Positions 1 to 7,174 of a DNA stretch of 9,370 nt are shown here, piece after piece (position 1 is the first letter of the stretch; each line of letters opens with the position of its first letter). The notes below the pieces were generated by a model, which made no database searches, was not told the DNA's origin, and was given only the letters and a program-made list of their open reading frames with translations. Location: contig DAISYU010000124.1 in NCBI GenBank assembly GCA_036825155.1, positions 1-9,370 on the forward strand. The letters are read 5' to 3'. The stretch is from DSAD01 sp036825155 (GTDB lineage Bacteria > Desulfobacterota > Desulfomonilia > UBA1062). Made by a program: the position numbers and the translations under genes.

Positions 1-994
1 TTCCCTGGAACCTTGACTTTGTAAAGTGCAGGCCCTTGAAGCTGTAGACCATGTTCCCGTACTTGTACAGGAAGCGGATCATGAACTTTACAATGCGTGA
101 TTCGTAGTGGCGGTCATGCTCGTCCACCACCAGAGGAGACAGCCCGAGGTACATGTACTTCACCCCTTCTGCCTTGAATACATCCATTGCATGGGCCATG
201 AGGGGATAGAAGATCCCCTGTTTGAAGTTGTGGCTGAACCGCGAGATATTGGGCACATAGCTGATCAACTTGTTGTCGGAATACACAGGGTCAAAGTAGA
301 TGAACCCCAGCAGTTCGTCGCCCTGATAGGCGTAGAAACGTCTGGTTCCCTCCTGATAGTCCATATCCATGGGTCTGATCAGGAACAGGATCTCCCGGTT
401 TCTCACCTTTCTTGTCTTCAGCCATTCGTCGGTGAGTGCCCGGTCTCCGTTTGCCTCGTACTTTTCCACGAAATGAACGCCGTCTTTCTTTGCCTTGTTT
501 ATCGAGGTCCTAAGCACCTGCTTCTTCTTACCCTTGAGATCCCAATTCTCCAGATCAACAACGGTTTCGACGCCGAACTGTGTAGAATAGTACCCGAACT
601 TCTCTGCGAGGAGTTCGGCAACCGGCTGTGAAATCTGGGCAAAAGCGGTATTCTTCTTTTCCTTGAGGAATTCAGAGATAATGAGTTCACGGTCTTTCTC
701 GTCACAAACCGGATCCGCAAGGACAAACCGGGTCCCCCACTGCTGTCTGAATGCAATATAGCCCACACCCGGCATGTCGAAATACTGCATGCGCGGCTGC
801 AGGGCGGAAAAAGACATGCAGTGATCACCGTATTTTCTAAGATAAGCAAGGCGCTCATCCAGGCTGAACTTGTCAATCCCTGCTCTTTCCCGTGTCCTTA
901 TGGGCCTGTGAAGATGCAGAGGCAGTATCTTTGCACCTTTTGCCTGTTCTACATGCTGACCGATTATCGTGGTAACCTGGGCTGTTGTGCTCAT
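1..994 (-). CDS. DUF2156 / MprF-C-terminal-like (LPG synthase C) GNAT-fold protein, 3' end cut by window edge
   Basis: Reading leftwards from ATG at 994 gives 331 open residues with no stop, so the C-terminus lies outside the window. The protein resembles the DUF2156/LPG_synthase_C family, the soluble double-GNAT domain of MprF-type lipid aminoacyltransferases. Family-like segments are VLADPV (residues 91-96), a VVDLENWDLKGKKKQ stretch (145-159) followed by LRTSINKAKKDGV (161-173), YLGLSPL (282-288), and YSFKGLHFTKSRF near residues 317-329. That last block normally lies near the family's C-terminus, so perhaps only 20-40 residues are missing. No membrane helices are visible, unlike full MprF, so it is probably cytosolic. 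Two ATGs are adjacent (997 and 994). I chose 994 because it lies 7 bases after the GAGG core, against 4 for 997. The gene starts about 20 bases after the HMG-CoA reductase stop and is probably co-transcribed with it. Acyl donor and acceptor are unknown. Confidence 0.85.
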   Translation of the reverse strand, partial: MSTTAQVTTIIGQHVEQAKGAKILPLHLHRPIRTRERAGIDKFSLDERLAYLRKYGDHCMSFSALQPRMQYFDMPGVGYIAFRQQWGTRFVLADPVCDEKDRELIISEFLKEKKNTAFAQISQPVAELLAEKFGYYSTQFGVETVVDLENWDLKGKKKQVLRTSINKAKKDGVHFVEKYEANGDRALTDEWLKTRKVRNREILFLIRPMDMDYQEGTRRFYAYQGDELLGFIYFDPVYSDNKLISYVPNISRFSHNFKQGIFYPLMAHAMDVFKAEGVKYMYLGLSPLVVDEHDRHYESRIVKFMIRFLYKYGNMVYSFKGLHFTKSRFQG

Positions 995-1015
995 CATCTC
1001 ACCTCTTTTCATCGC

Positions 1016-2623
1016 CTAACGGTTCTTGCCCAAACGTTCATGGCTTGTAACCCAGTCCAGTGAAGAGATGGCTGCTGCAAGCGAGAGTTCTCCGGCAACA
1101 ACAACGGCGGCAACGATCTCGGTGAACTTGTTGACCTTTCCCTGTCCATAGCAGCCCAGCACCTCCAGACATTCACGCTGAGTCGGCAGGGCGGTCCCCC
1201 CGCCGTAGGTGGCAACGATGAGTGAAGGCAGGGTAATCGATCCGTAGAGATCGCCATCCGGAGTCACCTCGGTAAAGAGGAGCCCTGTCGATGCCTCGGC
1301 GATATTGGCAACATCCTGTCCGGTAGCAAGGAACAATGCTGCCAGCGCATTGGCGGCATGCAGACCGTTGCTGCTGGAGCCCGCCATGAATGCCCCGAGA
1401 TCTGCAACCTTGCTGTGATAGACCAGGGTCTCAGGATCCACCCGCATGTGCTGAATCAGGATATCGCGGGGGATTGTGACTTCGCCGACGACCCTCTTTC
1501 CCCGGGTCTTGAGTGTATTGATCTGGGAGCACTTCTTGTCAGTGGACATGTTGCCGTCCATATAGAAATGCTTGATCCCTTTGTACTGTGCCAGAATCCA
1601 GTTGCATGCAACGAATGTTGCCAGGCTTACCATGTTCTGGCCTGCTGCATCGCCGGTGGAGTAATTGAAACGCAAATGCACTATCTTACTTACCAGATAC
1701 TTTTCTATATCCAGCAGCTTGGCGACCTTGGAGTTGGCCTCTGCCTGCTCTCTGATCTCATCTATGTGTTCGTCTATCCAGCGGGCAAAGTCCCTGGCCT
1801 CACGGGAGGATTCCAGTACGAATACCGGAGCGCGCTGCATCTTGTCTTCCAGGATTGTCGTTCTGATGCCGCCGCACATATTGAGGATCTTCATGCCGCG
1901 GTTGTATGAGGCAACCAGAGAGCCTTCAATAGTGCACAGCGGGATAATGAATTCACCTTTTGCGTATTCGCCGTTGACCTTGATGGGGCCGGCAAAACCT
2001 ATGGGAATCTGTGCAACACCGGTGAAATTCTCGATGTTGCCCTGGGTCAGGGTTGCATCAAAGGAATGCTGCTTTACATGATTCAACGTGGTCCCTGAGA
2101 ACTCCTCGATGAAGTCCTGCCGTCTGGCGATGATCTCAGGTTCATAATTTGCAAGCTTGTTGCAGGGTATTCTCAGGTGTTCTTCCCTGGTCTCTACAAC
2201 GCAGTCCGTTGCTGCCAGGTCTAAAACACCGAATTGTTCAGTTTCAACAGAAAGGTTGATCTGATGCTCCTGGTTCTTGCTCAGTGCCTCTGCACGAGCG
2301 TGGATCTCTATATCCTCACCAAAGGGGAAAGGAAATGCATTTTCCAGATTAATATCTGTGGCCTTGCGCTGAGAACCGTTGGTGCCAATGAAGATATCAT
2401 GCAACGGAACTCCTTTCCCATTGATTGTCACCTCGACAACACCGGTGAGCATTGCTTCACTGATCTGGTTCTTGATGCAGAAGCTTACACCCTCTCCCAG
2501 GTTCTTTAGACTTCCTTTTGAATAGATCTTGTTAAGAATAAGGGGGGAAATTGCAACCTGTTTCTTTGGCTCCGGTACACTGCTCAGCGAGATTACCTTG
2601 TGCTCTGTTGTCTGATTTCTCAT
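1016..2623 (-). CDS. Hydroxymethylglutaryl-CoA reductase, class I type, with N-terminal extension
   Basis: This 535-residue protein should catalyse NAD(P)H-dependent reduction of HMG-CoA to mevalonate in the cytosol. The catalytic part starts near residue 155. Class I hallmarks include ENFTGVAQIPIGFAGP (198-213) and TIEGSLVASYNRG (231-243) with catalytic Glu233. GDAAGQNM (324-331) is the cofactor-binding signature, TDKK (361-364) holds the catalytic Lys, and GQD (435-437) ends in catalytic Asp437. TYGGGT (472-477) and SHERLGKNR (527-535) follow, the latter with the C-terminal His528. The TIEG and SHE contexts fit class I rather than the class II (Pseudomonas mevalonii) enzymes. There is no membrane anchor. 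Residues 1-155 form an apparently beta-rich extension that I cannot assign. The ATG at 2623 follows GGAAGGGAG closely. The DUF2156 gene lies directly downstream. No other mevalonate-pathway gene is in the window, so whether the product feeds isoprenoids is not shown. Cofactor preference cannot be read from the sequence. Confidence 0.93.
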   Translation of the reverse strand: MRNQTTEHKVISLSSVPEPKKQVAISPLILNKIYSKGSLKNLGEGVSFCIKNQISEAMLTGVVEVTINGKGVPLHDIFIGTNGSQRKATDINLENAFPFPFGEDIEIHARAEALSKNQEHQINLSVETEQFGVLDLAATDCVVETREEHLRIPCNKLANYEPEIIARRQDFIEEFSGTTLNHVKQHSFDATLTQGNIENFTGVAQIPIGFAGPIKVNGEYAKGEFIIPLCTIEGSLVASYNRGMKILNMCGGIRTTILEDKMQRAPVFVLESSREARDFARWIDEHIDEIREQAEANSKVAKLLDIEKYLVSKIVHLRFNYSTGDAAGQNMVSLATFVACNWILAQYKGIKHFYMDGNMSTDKKCSQINTLKTRGKRVVGEVTIPRDILIQHMRVDPETLVYHSKVADLGAFMAGSSSNGLHAANALAALFLATGQDVANIAEASTGLLFTEVTPDGDLYGSITLPSLIVATYGGGTALPTQRECLEVLGCYGQGKVNKFTEIVAAVVVAGELSLAAAISSLDWVTSHERLGKNR

Positions 2624-2768
2624 AACTCCCTTCCTTTCATTGAACGCTTAATAAAGATTGCATTGTGTTTTTCTTTGCCCTGAAACCAAATACATTTTCC
2701 GCATGGAAGGGAACTATCACGAAACGTGCCAAAAAATACCTGAGAAAACACGAAAGAAATACGAGAGC

Positions 2769-2791
2769 AATATCAGGTAATAACTGATATT
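2769..2791. promoter_or_regulatory. Inverted repeat, possible operator at the HMG-CoA reductase promoter
   Basis: AATATCAG (2769-2776), a 7-base spacer and CTGATATT (2784-2791) form a perfect 8-bp inverted repeat with a 23-base span. It overlaps the -10 of one candidate promoter and lies just downstream of the other. That geometry fits a dimeric repressor. No regulator is identified, and an RNA hairpin this AT-rich would be weak. Confidence 0.4.
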
Positions 2792-2817
2792 ATTATTGGT
2801 ATAATGAATTATATCAA
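2789..2817 (-). promoter_or_regulatory. Putative sigma-70-type promoter(s) of the HMG-CoA reductase operon
   Basis: Two overlapping candidates read leftwards. One is an extended -10, TGA-TATAAT (2816 down to 2808), with a perfect TATAAT but a poor -35 (TGGTTA at 2836-2831). The other is TTGATA (2817-2812), 17 bases, then AATAAT (2794-2789), each hexamer 5/6 to consensus. Either would transcribe the reductase and the downstream DUF2156 gene. I cannot choose between them from sequence alone. Confidence 0.5.
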
Positions 2818-2880
2818 TATGTTATGCACCTAACCATACAATCTAAAACATTTCACATGGGTAAATTTTTACCACTCGTG

Positions 2881-2919
2881 TAAGAAAAACTTTCCACGCC
2901 GGCACGGCGTGGAAAGTTT
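2881..2919 (-). terminator. Intrinsic terminator of the methyltransferase gene
   Basis: A perfect 15-bp stem (2887-2901 with 2905-2919) has a 3-base loop and a GC-rich centre (CGCCG/CGGCG). On the minus strand it is followed by a T-rich tract (TTTTTCTTA across 2889-2881). It starts about 15 bases after the methyltransferase stop. It should stop leftward transcription before the HMG-CoA reductase leader and so separates the two units. Confidence 0.88.
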
Positions 2920-2933
2920 GATTGATGCTCTGT

Positions 2934-3575
2934 TTACTTCTGAGCGCGGATGGAGTAGTACCGGTTATCAAATAAAAATCTAAAGTATTTTAAATCGGTT
3001 ATATTCAATCCGAGGCCTTTCATCTGTGACTGATAATCGTAAACCGGGTGGAAGGCATTCTTGGCCATAATGACAAAGATAATATCAGCAATATACCAGT
3101 AGATATTCTGGAATAACCTCGAGATAATGCTGCCTGATGGGAGTGAAAAGTCTCCGACCACTACGAATCCGCCTTTTTTGGCCAGTTTGCTCAGGTGCTC
3201 CAGCACCTGGACCACCATATCCTGGGGAAACACATTGAGGAAGAAGTTTGCGTACACCACATCGAACTGCTCGTATTCATCAAATTTCAGGATGTCCTGG
3301 TGCACCTGTCTGATGGTATGAGTAAAGTATCTCCCCTGTGTCCTCCTGGTAAAGATGTTCAGCATCGACTCCGAGAGGTCGACAACCGTAACTTCCGCAC
3401 CCCTCTGCGCAGCCTCTATGGCATCTATGCCCTGTCCGACGCCGGCAAAGAGGACCTTGTCATCGGGCTTGATGTGTTCATGCATGGCTACCTTGCATTT
3501 GTCGATCTGTCCGAAAGAAAATATCATCGCAAGAAAATCATACAGCGGACCTATAATTTTATACTTATCATTCAT
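2934..3575 (-). CDS. Class I SAM-dependent methyltransferase (UbiE/Methyltransf_11/25-like)
   Basis: This 213-residue protein has the Rossmann-type methyltransferase layout. Motif I is VLFAGVGQG (41-49), an acidic residue ends strand 2 (VVDLS, Asp66), the strand-4 region is FDVVYANFFLNVFP (104-117), and VVVGDFS (138-144) fits strand 5. Motif I has Phe where many relatives have Asp (VLDxGxGxG). A hydrophobic stretch at about 155-170 (FQNIYWYIADIIFVIM) may be a substrate or membrane-contact surface rather than a true transmembrane helix. The ATG at 3575 has GGAGG 8 bases upstream. The gene appears monocistronic, with its own promoter at 3671-3699 and terminator at 2881-2919. The substrate is unknown: the size and YDFLA-like N-terminus recall quinone or lipid methyltransferases, but nothing here proves that. 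Confidence 0.85.
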   Translation of the reverse strand: MNDKYKIIGPLYDFLAMIFSFGQIDKCKVAMHEHIKPDDKVLFAGVGQGIDAIEAAQRGAEVTVVDLSESMLNIFTRRTQGRYFTHTIRQVHQDILKFDEYEQFDVVYANFFLNVFPQDMVVQVLEHLSKLAKKGGFVVVGDFSLPSGSIISRLFQNIYWYIADIIFVIMAKNAFHPVYDYQSQMKGLGLNITDLKYFRFLFDNRYYSIRAQK

Positions 3576-3639
3576 GTGCCAGCCCTCCAGTAAGATGCAT
3601 TAATTATAAATGGAATGAATACTGCCCTCATGGTCCGCA

Positions 3640-3649
3640 ACAGTACTGT
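3640..3649. promoter_or_regulatory. 10-bp perfect palindrome ACAGTACTGT in the methyltransferase leader
   Basis: ACAGTACTGT is its own reverse complement and sits about 15-24 bases downstream of the predicted transcription start. Outer hexamers GAATAC (3617-3622) and GTATTC (3648-3653) form a looser inverted pair around it. It could be a downstream operator, but a 10-bp palindrome can also arise by chance. Confidence 0.25.
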
Positions 3650-3670
3650 ATTCCATATAGTTGGAAAGAA

Positions 3671-3699
3671 ACAATAAATTCATCATGATCTTGTGTCAA
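3671..3699 (-). promoter_or_regulatory. Sigma-70-type promoter of the methyltransferase gene
   Basis: Read leftwards, a perfect -35 TTGACA (3699-3694) is followed by a 17-base spacer and TATTGT (3676-3671, 4/6 to TATAAT). Transcription would start near 3664 and give a leader of about 90 bases before the ATG at 3575. The promoter lies between the C69 gene stop and the methyltransferase, so the latter need not depend on read-through. Confidence 0.6.
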
Positions 3700-3783
3700 G
3701 GACAAAACAGTACATCACGCATAAACCGCTTCCCTGAGCCTGATGGGCATTCCGTTAATTTGATCGAGCTTGTCCGGATCATC

Positions 3784-5055
3784 CTACACGAGCGGGACCC
3801 CGCGGCGGGAGGCTATGCGTTTCCAGTAGGTATTGTGCAGTGGCCTGAAATCCTTTTTTATGCCCTTCATGTCCCGCATCCATCCGGTCTGGGTCATTCG
3901 GGCACGGTGGAAAGCCTCATGGGAGAGCGAGCACAGCGATGCATCCCTTGTATCCCAGGGATAGAACGGGATATCCAGGCAGTATTTTTCGTCCAGCTGA
4001 CGCATTTCTTTGGCTATGGCATCATGTACTGTCTTATAGCGCAGTTCGGCATTGATATGGAACGCCACATGTCTCCACCAGTAGGATTCTTCCGAATATC
4101 TCGGGCCTGCAATATCAACACCCTCCGGCGGATCTGATGGTACAAACGGCTTGAACGAACTCATGCACGGGCATGAACCGGCTGTGACAAATATCTTGAA
4201 TCCGCCGGAATCATCGAGAGCGACCACCATGGAACCCGTGGTCTGGGATTTCCTGATAAGAGGATCTGCAGCGTGCATGCACACATCCTGATTGAATCCG
4301 CTAAACGGCATTCTTTCGTTGTGTGCCCGAAGCATACTGAAGGCATCCTGTACGGTGAATTTGCCGGCAGCATGTTGCAGGTACTGCAGGTTCTGCTGGT
4401 TTCGAGCCGCGCTTCCTGCAAAGCGGGTGATAAAAGGATCGATGAATGTATTGATGTTCGTCCCCTCTTCAAAGCTGGATTTGTCCCATGTATCCTCGAT
4501 AATCATCCCGTTCGAGATCGCGGCATGATCACTGTAGTGCTTGAGTGCGTAATCCCTCCCTATGGTCTCGAGCACGAGAATCTCATGTGGATCCATGATC
4601 AGGTAAGAATTCATGTACTGAAATGACTTGTCCATGTATCCGCATGACCCGCCCTGACCGTAGCTCTGCAGTAGATCGATTATCGTCTCTGCAGCGCCTT
4701 GTGCTGTATCGGCGCGTTCAAGACCGAGACGTAATAGATCCATGCCGATGAGGCCAGGTGACTTCTCCGGTTTGATCTTGGTAAAGAGGGCCTCATTGCC
4801 TATGACAACCCCCTTTTCATTGACCCCCATCTCAGCGCCCCATATCCAAAACGGTTTGCTGATCACGAGAGCATTCGTGCTCCTGACCTGGGGGATCTCA
4901 ATGTACGTGCACTCGAGAGATTCGCCGGGATCATGGTCTTTCCTTGGGACCATGACGACAATCTGAGCCTCGTCAGGCTCCCTGTCGGAATTCTTGCCAA
5001 ATATCCACTCCCCTGCCCGTGTCCCGGAAGAACCTATTGCAAAGGTATCGCACAT
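3784..5055 (-). CDS. Secernin-like C69 family Ntn-hydrolase (dipeptidase/amidase family)
   Basis: This 423-residue protein belongs to the peptidase C69/secernin group of N-terminal nucleophile hydrolases. The start MCDTFAIGS places Cys2 at the N-terminus once Met1 is removed, as the family needs for its catalytic nucleophile. IFGKNSDREPDEAQ (18-31), CTYIEIPQV (49-57), PFWIWGAEMGVNEKGVVIGNEA (68-89) and the C-terminal YWWRH (325-329) are secernin-like. There is no signal peptide or membrane helix, so it should be cytosolic. Many C69 members cleave dipeptides or other amide bonds; the substrate here is unknown. The ATG at 5055 is well supported by GGAGGG 3-4 bases upstream and by the required Cys2. 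The gene diverges from the two-component operon. No clear terminator follows its stop. About 208 bases with a separate promoter precede the methyltransferase. Confidence 0.9.
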   Translation of the reverse strand: MCDTFAIGSSGTRAGEWIFGKNSDREPDEAQIVVMVPRKDHDPGESLECTYIEIPQVRSTNALVISKPFWIWGAEMGVNEKGVVIGNEALFTKIKPEKSPGLIGMDLLRLGLERADTAQGAAETIIDLLQSYGQGGSCGYMDKSFQYMNSYLIMDPHEILVLETIGRDYALKHYSDHAAISNGMIIEDTWDKSSFEEGTNINTFIDPFITRFAGSAARNQQNLQYLQHAAGKFTVQDAFSMLRAHNERMPFSGFNQDVCMHAADPLIRKSQTTGSMVVALDDSGGFKIFVTAGSCPCMSSFKPFVPSDPPEGVDIAGPRYSEESYWWRHVAFHINAELRYKTVHDAIAKEMRQLDEKYCLDIPFYPWDTRDASLCSLSHEAFHRARMTQTGWMRDMKGIKKDFRPLHNTYWKRIASRRGVPLV

Positions 5056-5063
5056 ACGCCCTC

Positions 5064-5077
5064 CAATAGTACTATGG
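5064..5077. promoter_or_regulatory. Palindrome ATAGTACTAT abutting the C69 ribosome binding site
   Basis: ATAGTACTAT (5066-5075) is a perfect 10-bp palindrome, extending to CC...GG over 5064-5077 with one mismatched pair. It touches the GGAGGG ribosome binding site of the C69 gene. A protein bound here could hinder elongation of the leader or act as a roadblock. It shares the AGTACT core with the palindrome at 3640-3649 and contains the TACTAT hexamer found in nearby promoters. Confidence 0.3.
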
Positions 5078-5126
5078 TAAGACTCTCTGCTTTAAGATTT
5101 CAAAACAATTGTTACTTCCCTTTTAT

Positions 5127-5135
5127 AGTATACCA
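5127..5135 (-). promoter_or_regulatory. Putative extended -10 promoter of the C69 gene
   Basis: Read leftwards, TGG-TATACT (5135-5127) matches an extended -10 (TGN then 5/6 to TATAAT). No good -35 lies 17 bases upstream (GATAGA), which is tolerable for an extended -10. The leader would be about 65 bases long. Confidence 0.4.
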
Positions 5136-5232
5136 CAATTTCCATTTTCTCTATCCAGGAAGTACACCTCGGACAGAATGATTTCAGCTGGTTACTGACC
5201 GATCGATGAAACTGTGTTTTATTTATCGACTC

Positions 5233-5246
5233 TATAGTATTATAAA
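5233..5246 (+). promoter_or_regulatory. Possible -10 region for the two-component operon
   Basis: The stretch contains overlapping TATAGT (5233-5238), TATTAT (5238-5243) and TATAAA (5241-5246) hexamers about 55-65 bases before the kinase start. None has a convincing -35 at 16-18 bases, so the exact promoter, and any need for an activator, are uncertain. An ATAGTA hexamer at 5234-5239 overlaps it. Confidence 0.3.
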
Positions 5247-5299
5247 ACAGTGGACAACGTTATTGGGCCGTGCTGGATACAGGCTGGGAGACGATTGGC

Positions 5300-7174
5300 A
5301 TGATTGGGACAAAACGATTGATCGCAAAGCTTACCCTCAGGCTCGAGCTCTACATCAATCTCATAGTGGTCCCCCTGGCGGTGTATTATGGAAGCATTGC
5401 CGGAAGGTACACAGGAGAAAAACTCAACCTCGTCATTGCAGCATCGATCATTGCAGCAACCCTGGCCACCCTCTTCGGCATGAGCATCAGGATCTGGAAA
5501 CTGACGGCCATTCTGAACAGTCTCGAAACCCGGACGGCAGACTATGCAGCAATAAAACTCAAGCTGCTCTCATATCCCCGGATTGAAAGCATCGTCATCT
5601 TCCTCAGATGGATCTTCGGTCTGTCGTGCATCTATATGATCCTGAGATCGTTCTATGTGCTCTCCTTGATTGAAGTGATCACGATCTTCTTTGTCCTGCT
5701 GTTGTGCATACCCATCAACAGTGTCATATCGTACACCACCACCGAGCATCTTCTGTCCCCGGTACTCATGGACGAAAGGATCAGAGACGTATACCTGCCC
5801 CGTCATACCTATAAACTTTTCAGCGAATCATACCGCACCATATTCATCGTCATCTCCATTCTCATCATTCCGCTGATCACTCTCGGCCACTTTCTTTTCC
5901 TGACGAATCTCGAGGCAATCAGTTTTACCGACCTGTCTGTTCATGTCTCGATCGTACTGGCGCTCTCTCTCGCTGCAATATTTGTCACCGTCTATGAGTC
6001 CAACGCAGGAATCCAGTCAGGGCTCAATATGACCGTACAGACCCTCGAGGCACTGGAGAAAGGCAATCTTGATGTGGAGGCAATCCCTCTGCTGACAAAG
6101 GGAGAGATCGGCATCATCAGCCAGTACGTAAACGTGCTTGCCCACTCGCTGAAGAATTCCGAAGAGATGTTCTCCAAGGCCTTCAGATCATCCCCTGTAG
6201 GAATAGTCATATGGACAATCAACGGAGGGCTTTTTCTCAATGTGAACGAGAGCTTTCTCAAGATATCCGGACGCTCTCGGGAAGAGGTCCTGGGTTCTAC
6301 CCTGCATGATGTGGATCTGTTCGTGTCCATAAACGACTTCAACAGAATTGTTCATGTTCTGCAACGGCAGGGTCAGGTCAGGAATTTTGATACCCATTTC
6401 TGCACCGGTTCAGGTGAGATCCGCCAGGTCACCCTTTCTGCGGAAAAGATCATGCTCTATGACGAGCCATGCATGATTGCCACAATAGAAGACGTAATGG
6501 AGAAAAAGATTCTCGAAAAAGAGATCCTGCACATCAGCGAACAGGAACGGCAGGCCATCGGCCAGGATCTGCATGACGATCTCGGCCCCCACCTGATCGG
6601 CATCGAGGTCATGAGCGAACTGCTGAAGAAGAAACTGGAAAAGAACATCGTGCCTTCAACCGACGAGGTGGAGAAAATCAGATGCCTGATCGAAGAGGCG
6701 ATCAGTAAGACCAGGAGACTCTCAAGAGGACTCTGTCCGGTATTTCTCGCCGACCTCGGGCTGGAGTCGCTCCTGCAGGAGATGGCTTCAAACATTGAAG
6801 AGGTACATGGAATCACCTGCACCCTGAACTATCAGAAATCAATATTGGTTGATGACATCTCTGTATGCACCCATATATACTATATTGTACATGAGGCGAT
6901 CCATAATGCGATCAAACATGGACAGGCCGAAAACATCGATATCGACCTGTTGTATGACAACAATGTGGTCACTATAAAGATCAGGGATGACGGCACGGGC
7001 ATATCCCAAGATGAGATCCCGCATGGTATGGGCCTCAAGATCATGAACTTCAGGGCAAATATGATAGGGGCGGATCTGCAGATCGTGAGCAATCCAGGTG
7101 ATGGGACGCTGGTGACCCTGTCGTTCAAATATCATGTCAGCCGGCAGGGTACGGCGCTGAGCAGAAAACAATGA
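5300..7174 (+). CDS. Membrane sensor histidine kinase, HAMP-PAS-HisKA_3-HATPase (NarL/UhpB class)
   Basis: This 624-residue protein should sense a signal and phosphorylate the response regulator encoded next to it. The N-terminal 232 residues hold about six hydrophobic segments (near 16-31, 43-62, 97-117, 122-144, 178-201 and 213-231) with only short loops, so there is no large external sensor domain. A HAMP-like linker (about 232-285) and a PAS domain (about 286-395) follow. The HisKA_3 box is ERQAIGQDLHDDLGPHL (416-432) with phosphoacceptor His425. HATPase motifs are HEAIHNAIKH (531-540), DDGTGI (563-568) and GMGLKIMNFRA (576-586). I chose ATG 5300, which has GGGAG 9 bases upstream. A GTG at 5270 would add ten residues but has no good ribosome binding site. 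The stop overlaps the regulator start by 4 bases. The ligand is unknown. Confidence 0.92.
   Translation: MIGTKRLIAKLTLRLELYINLIVVPLAVYYGSIAGRYTGEKLNLVIAASIIAATLATLFGMSIRIWKLTAILNSLETRTADYAAIKLKLLSYPRIESIVIFLRWIFGLSCIYMILRSFYVLSLIEVITIFFVLLLCIPINSVISYTTTEHLLSPVLMDERIRDVYLPRHTYKLFSESYRTIFIVISILIIPLITLGHFLFLTNLEAISFTDLSVHVSIVLALSLAAIFVTVYESNAGIQSGLNMTVQTLEALEKGNLDVEAIPLLTKGEIGIISQYVNVLAHSLKNSEEMFSKAFRSSPVGIVIWTINGGLFLNVNESFLKISGRSREEVLGSTLHDVDLFVSINDFNRIVHVLQRQGQVRNFDTHFCTGSGEIRQVTLSAEKIMLYDEPCMIATIEDVMEKKILEKEILHISEQERQAIGQDLHDDLGPHLIGIEVMSELLKKKLEKNIVPSTDEVEKIRCLIEEAISKTRRLSRGLCPVFLADLGLESLLQEMASNIEEVHGITCTLNYQKSILVDDISVCTHIYYIVHEAIHNAIKHGQAENIDIDLLYDNNVVTIKIRDDGTGISQDEIPHGMGLKIMNFRANMIGADLQIVSNPGDGTLVTLSFKYHVSRQGTALSRKQ

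Larger units (their letters stand above)
2624..2880. other. AT-rich intergenic region: promoter and leader of the HMG-CoA reductase operon
   Basis: This stretch between the reductase start and the methyltransferase terminator holds no credible gene. It contains the promoter and operator-like repeat listed separately, then a leader of roughly 160-180 bases before the reductase ATG. I looked for riboswitch-like or attenuator-like structure in that leader and found only very short stems such as TTCC/GGAA, nothing I can name. The left end carries the reductase ribosome binding site. Confidence 0.6.

Noticed and set aside
107..631. Open frame of 174 codons on the plus strand
   Set aside because: It lies opposite the DUF2156 gene, whose protein has clear family features; this frame has no ribosome binding site or recognisable motifs.
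1358..1909. Open frame of 183 codons on the plus strand
   Set aside because: It is antisense to the HMG-CoA reductase catalytic core, which is unambiguous; shadow frame.
2620..2640. Six-codon leader frame (MKGREL) whose stop overlaps the reductase ATG
   Set aside because: It has no ribosome binding site of its own, and such short frames arise by chance in A/G-rich ribosome binding regions.
2624..2790. Possible riboswitch or attenuator in the long reductase leader
   Set aside because: Only very short stems are visible and no conserved riboswitch core is recognisable, so a call is not supported.
5270..5299. GTG start for the histidine kinase ten codons upstream
   Set aside because: There is no suitable ribosome binding site before the GTG, while ATG 5300 has GGGAG at a good distance.
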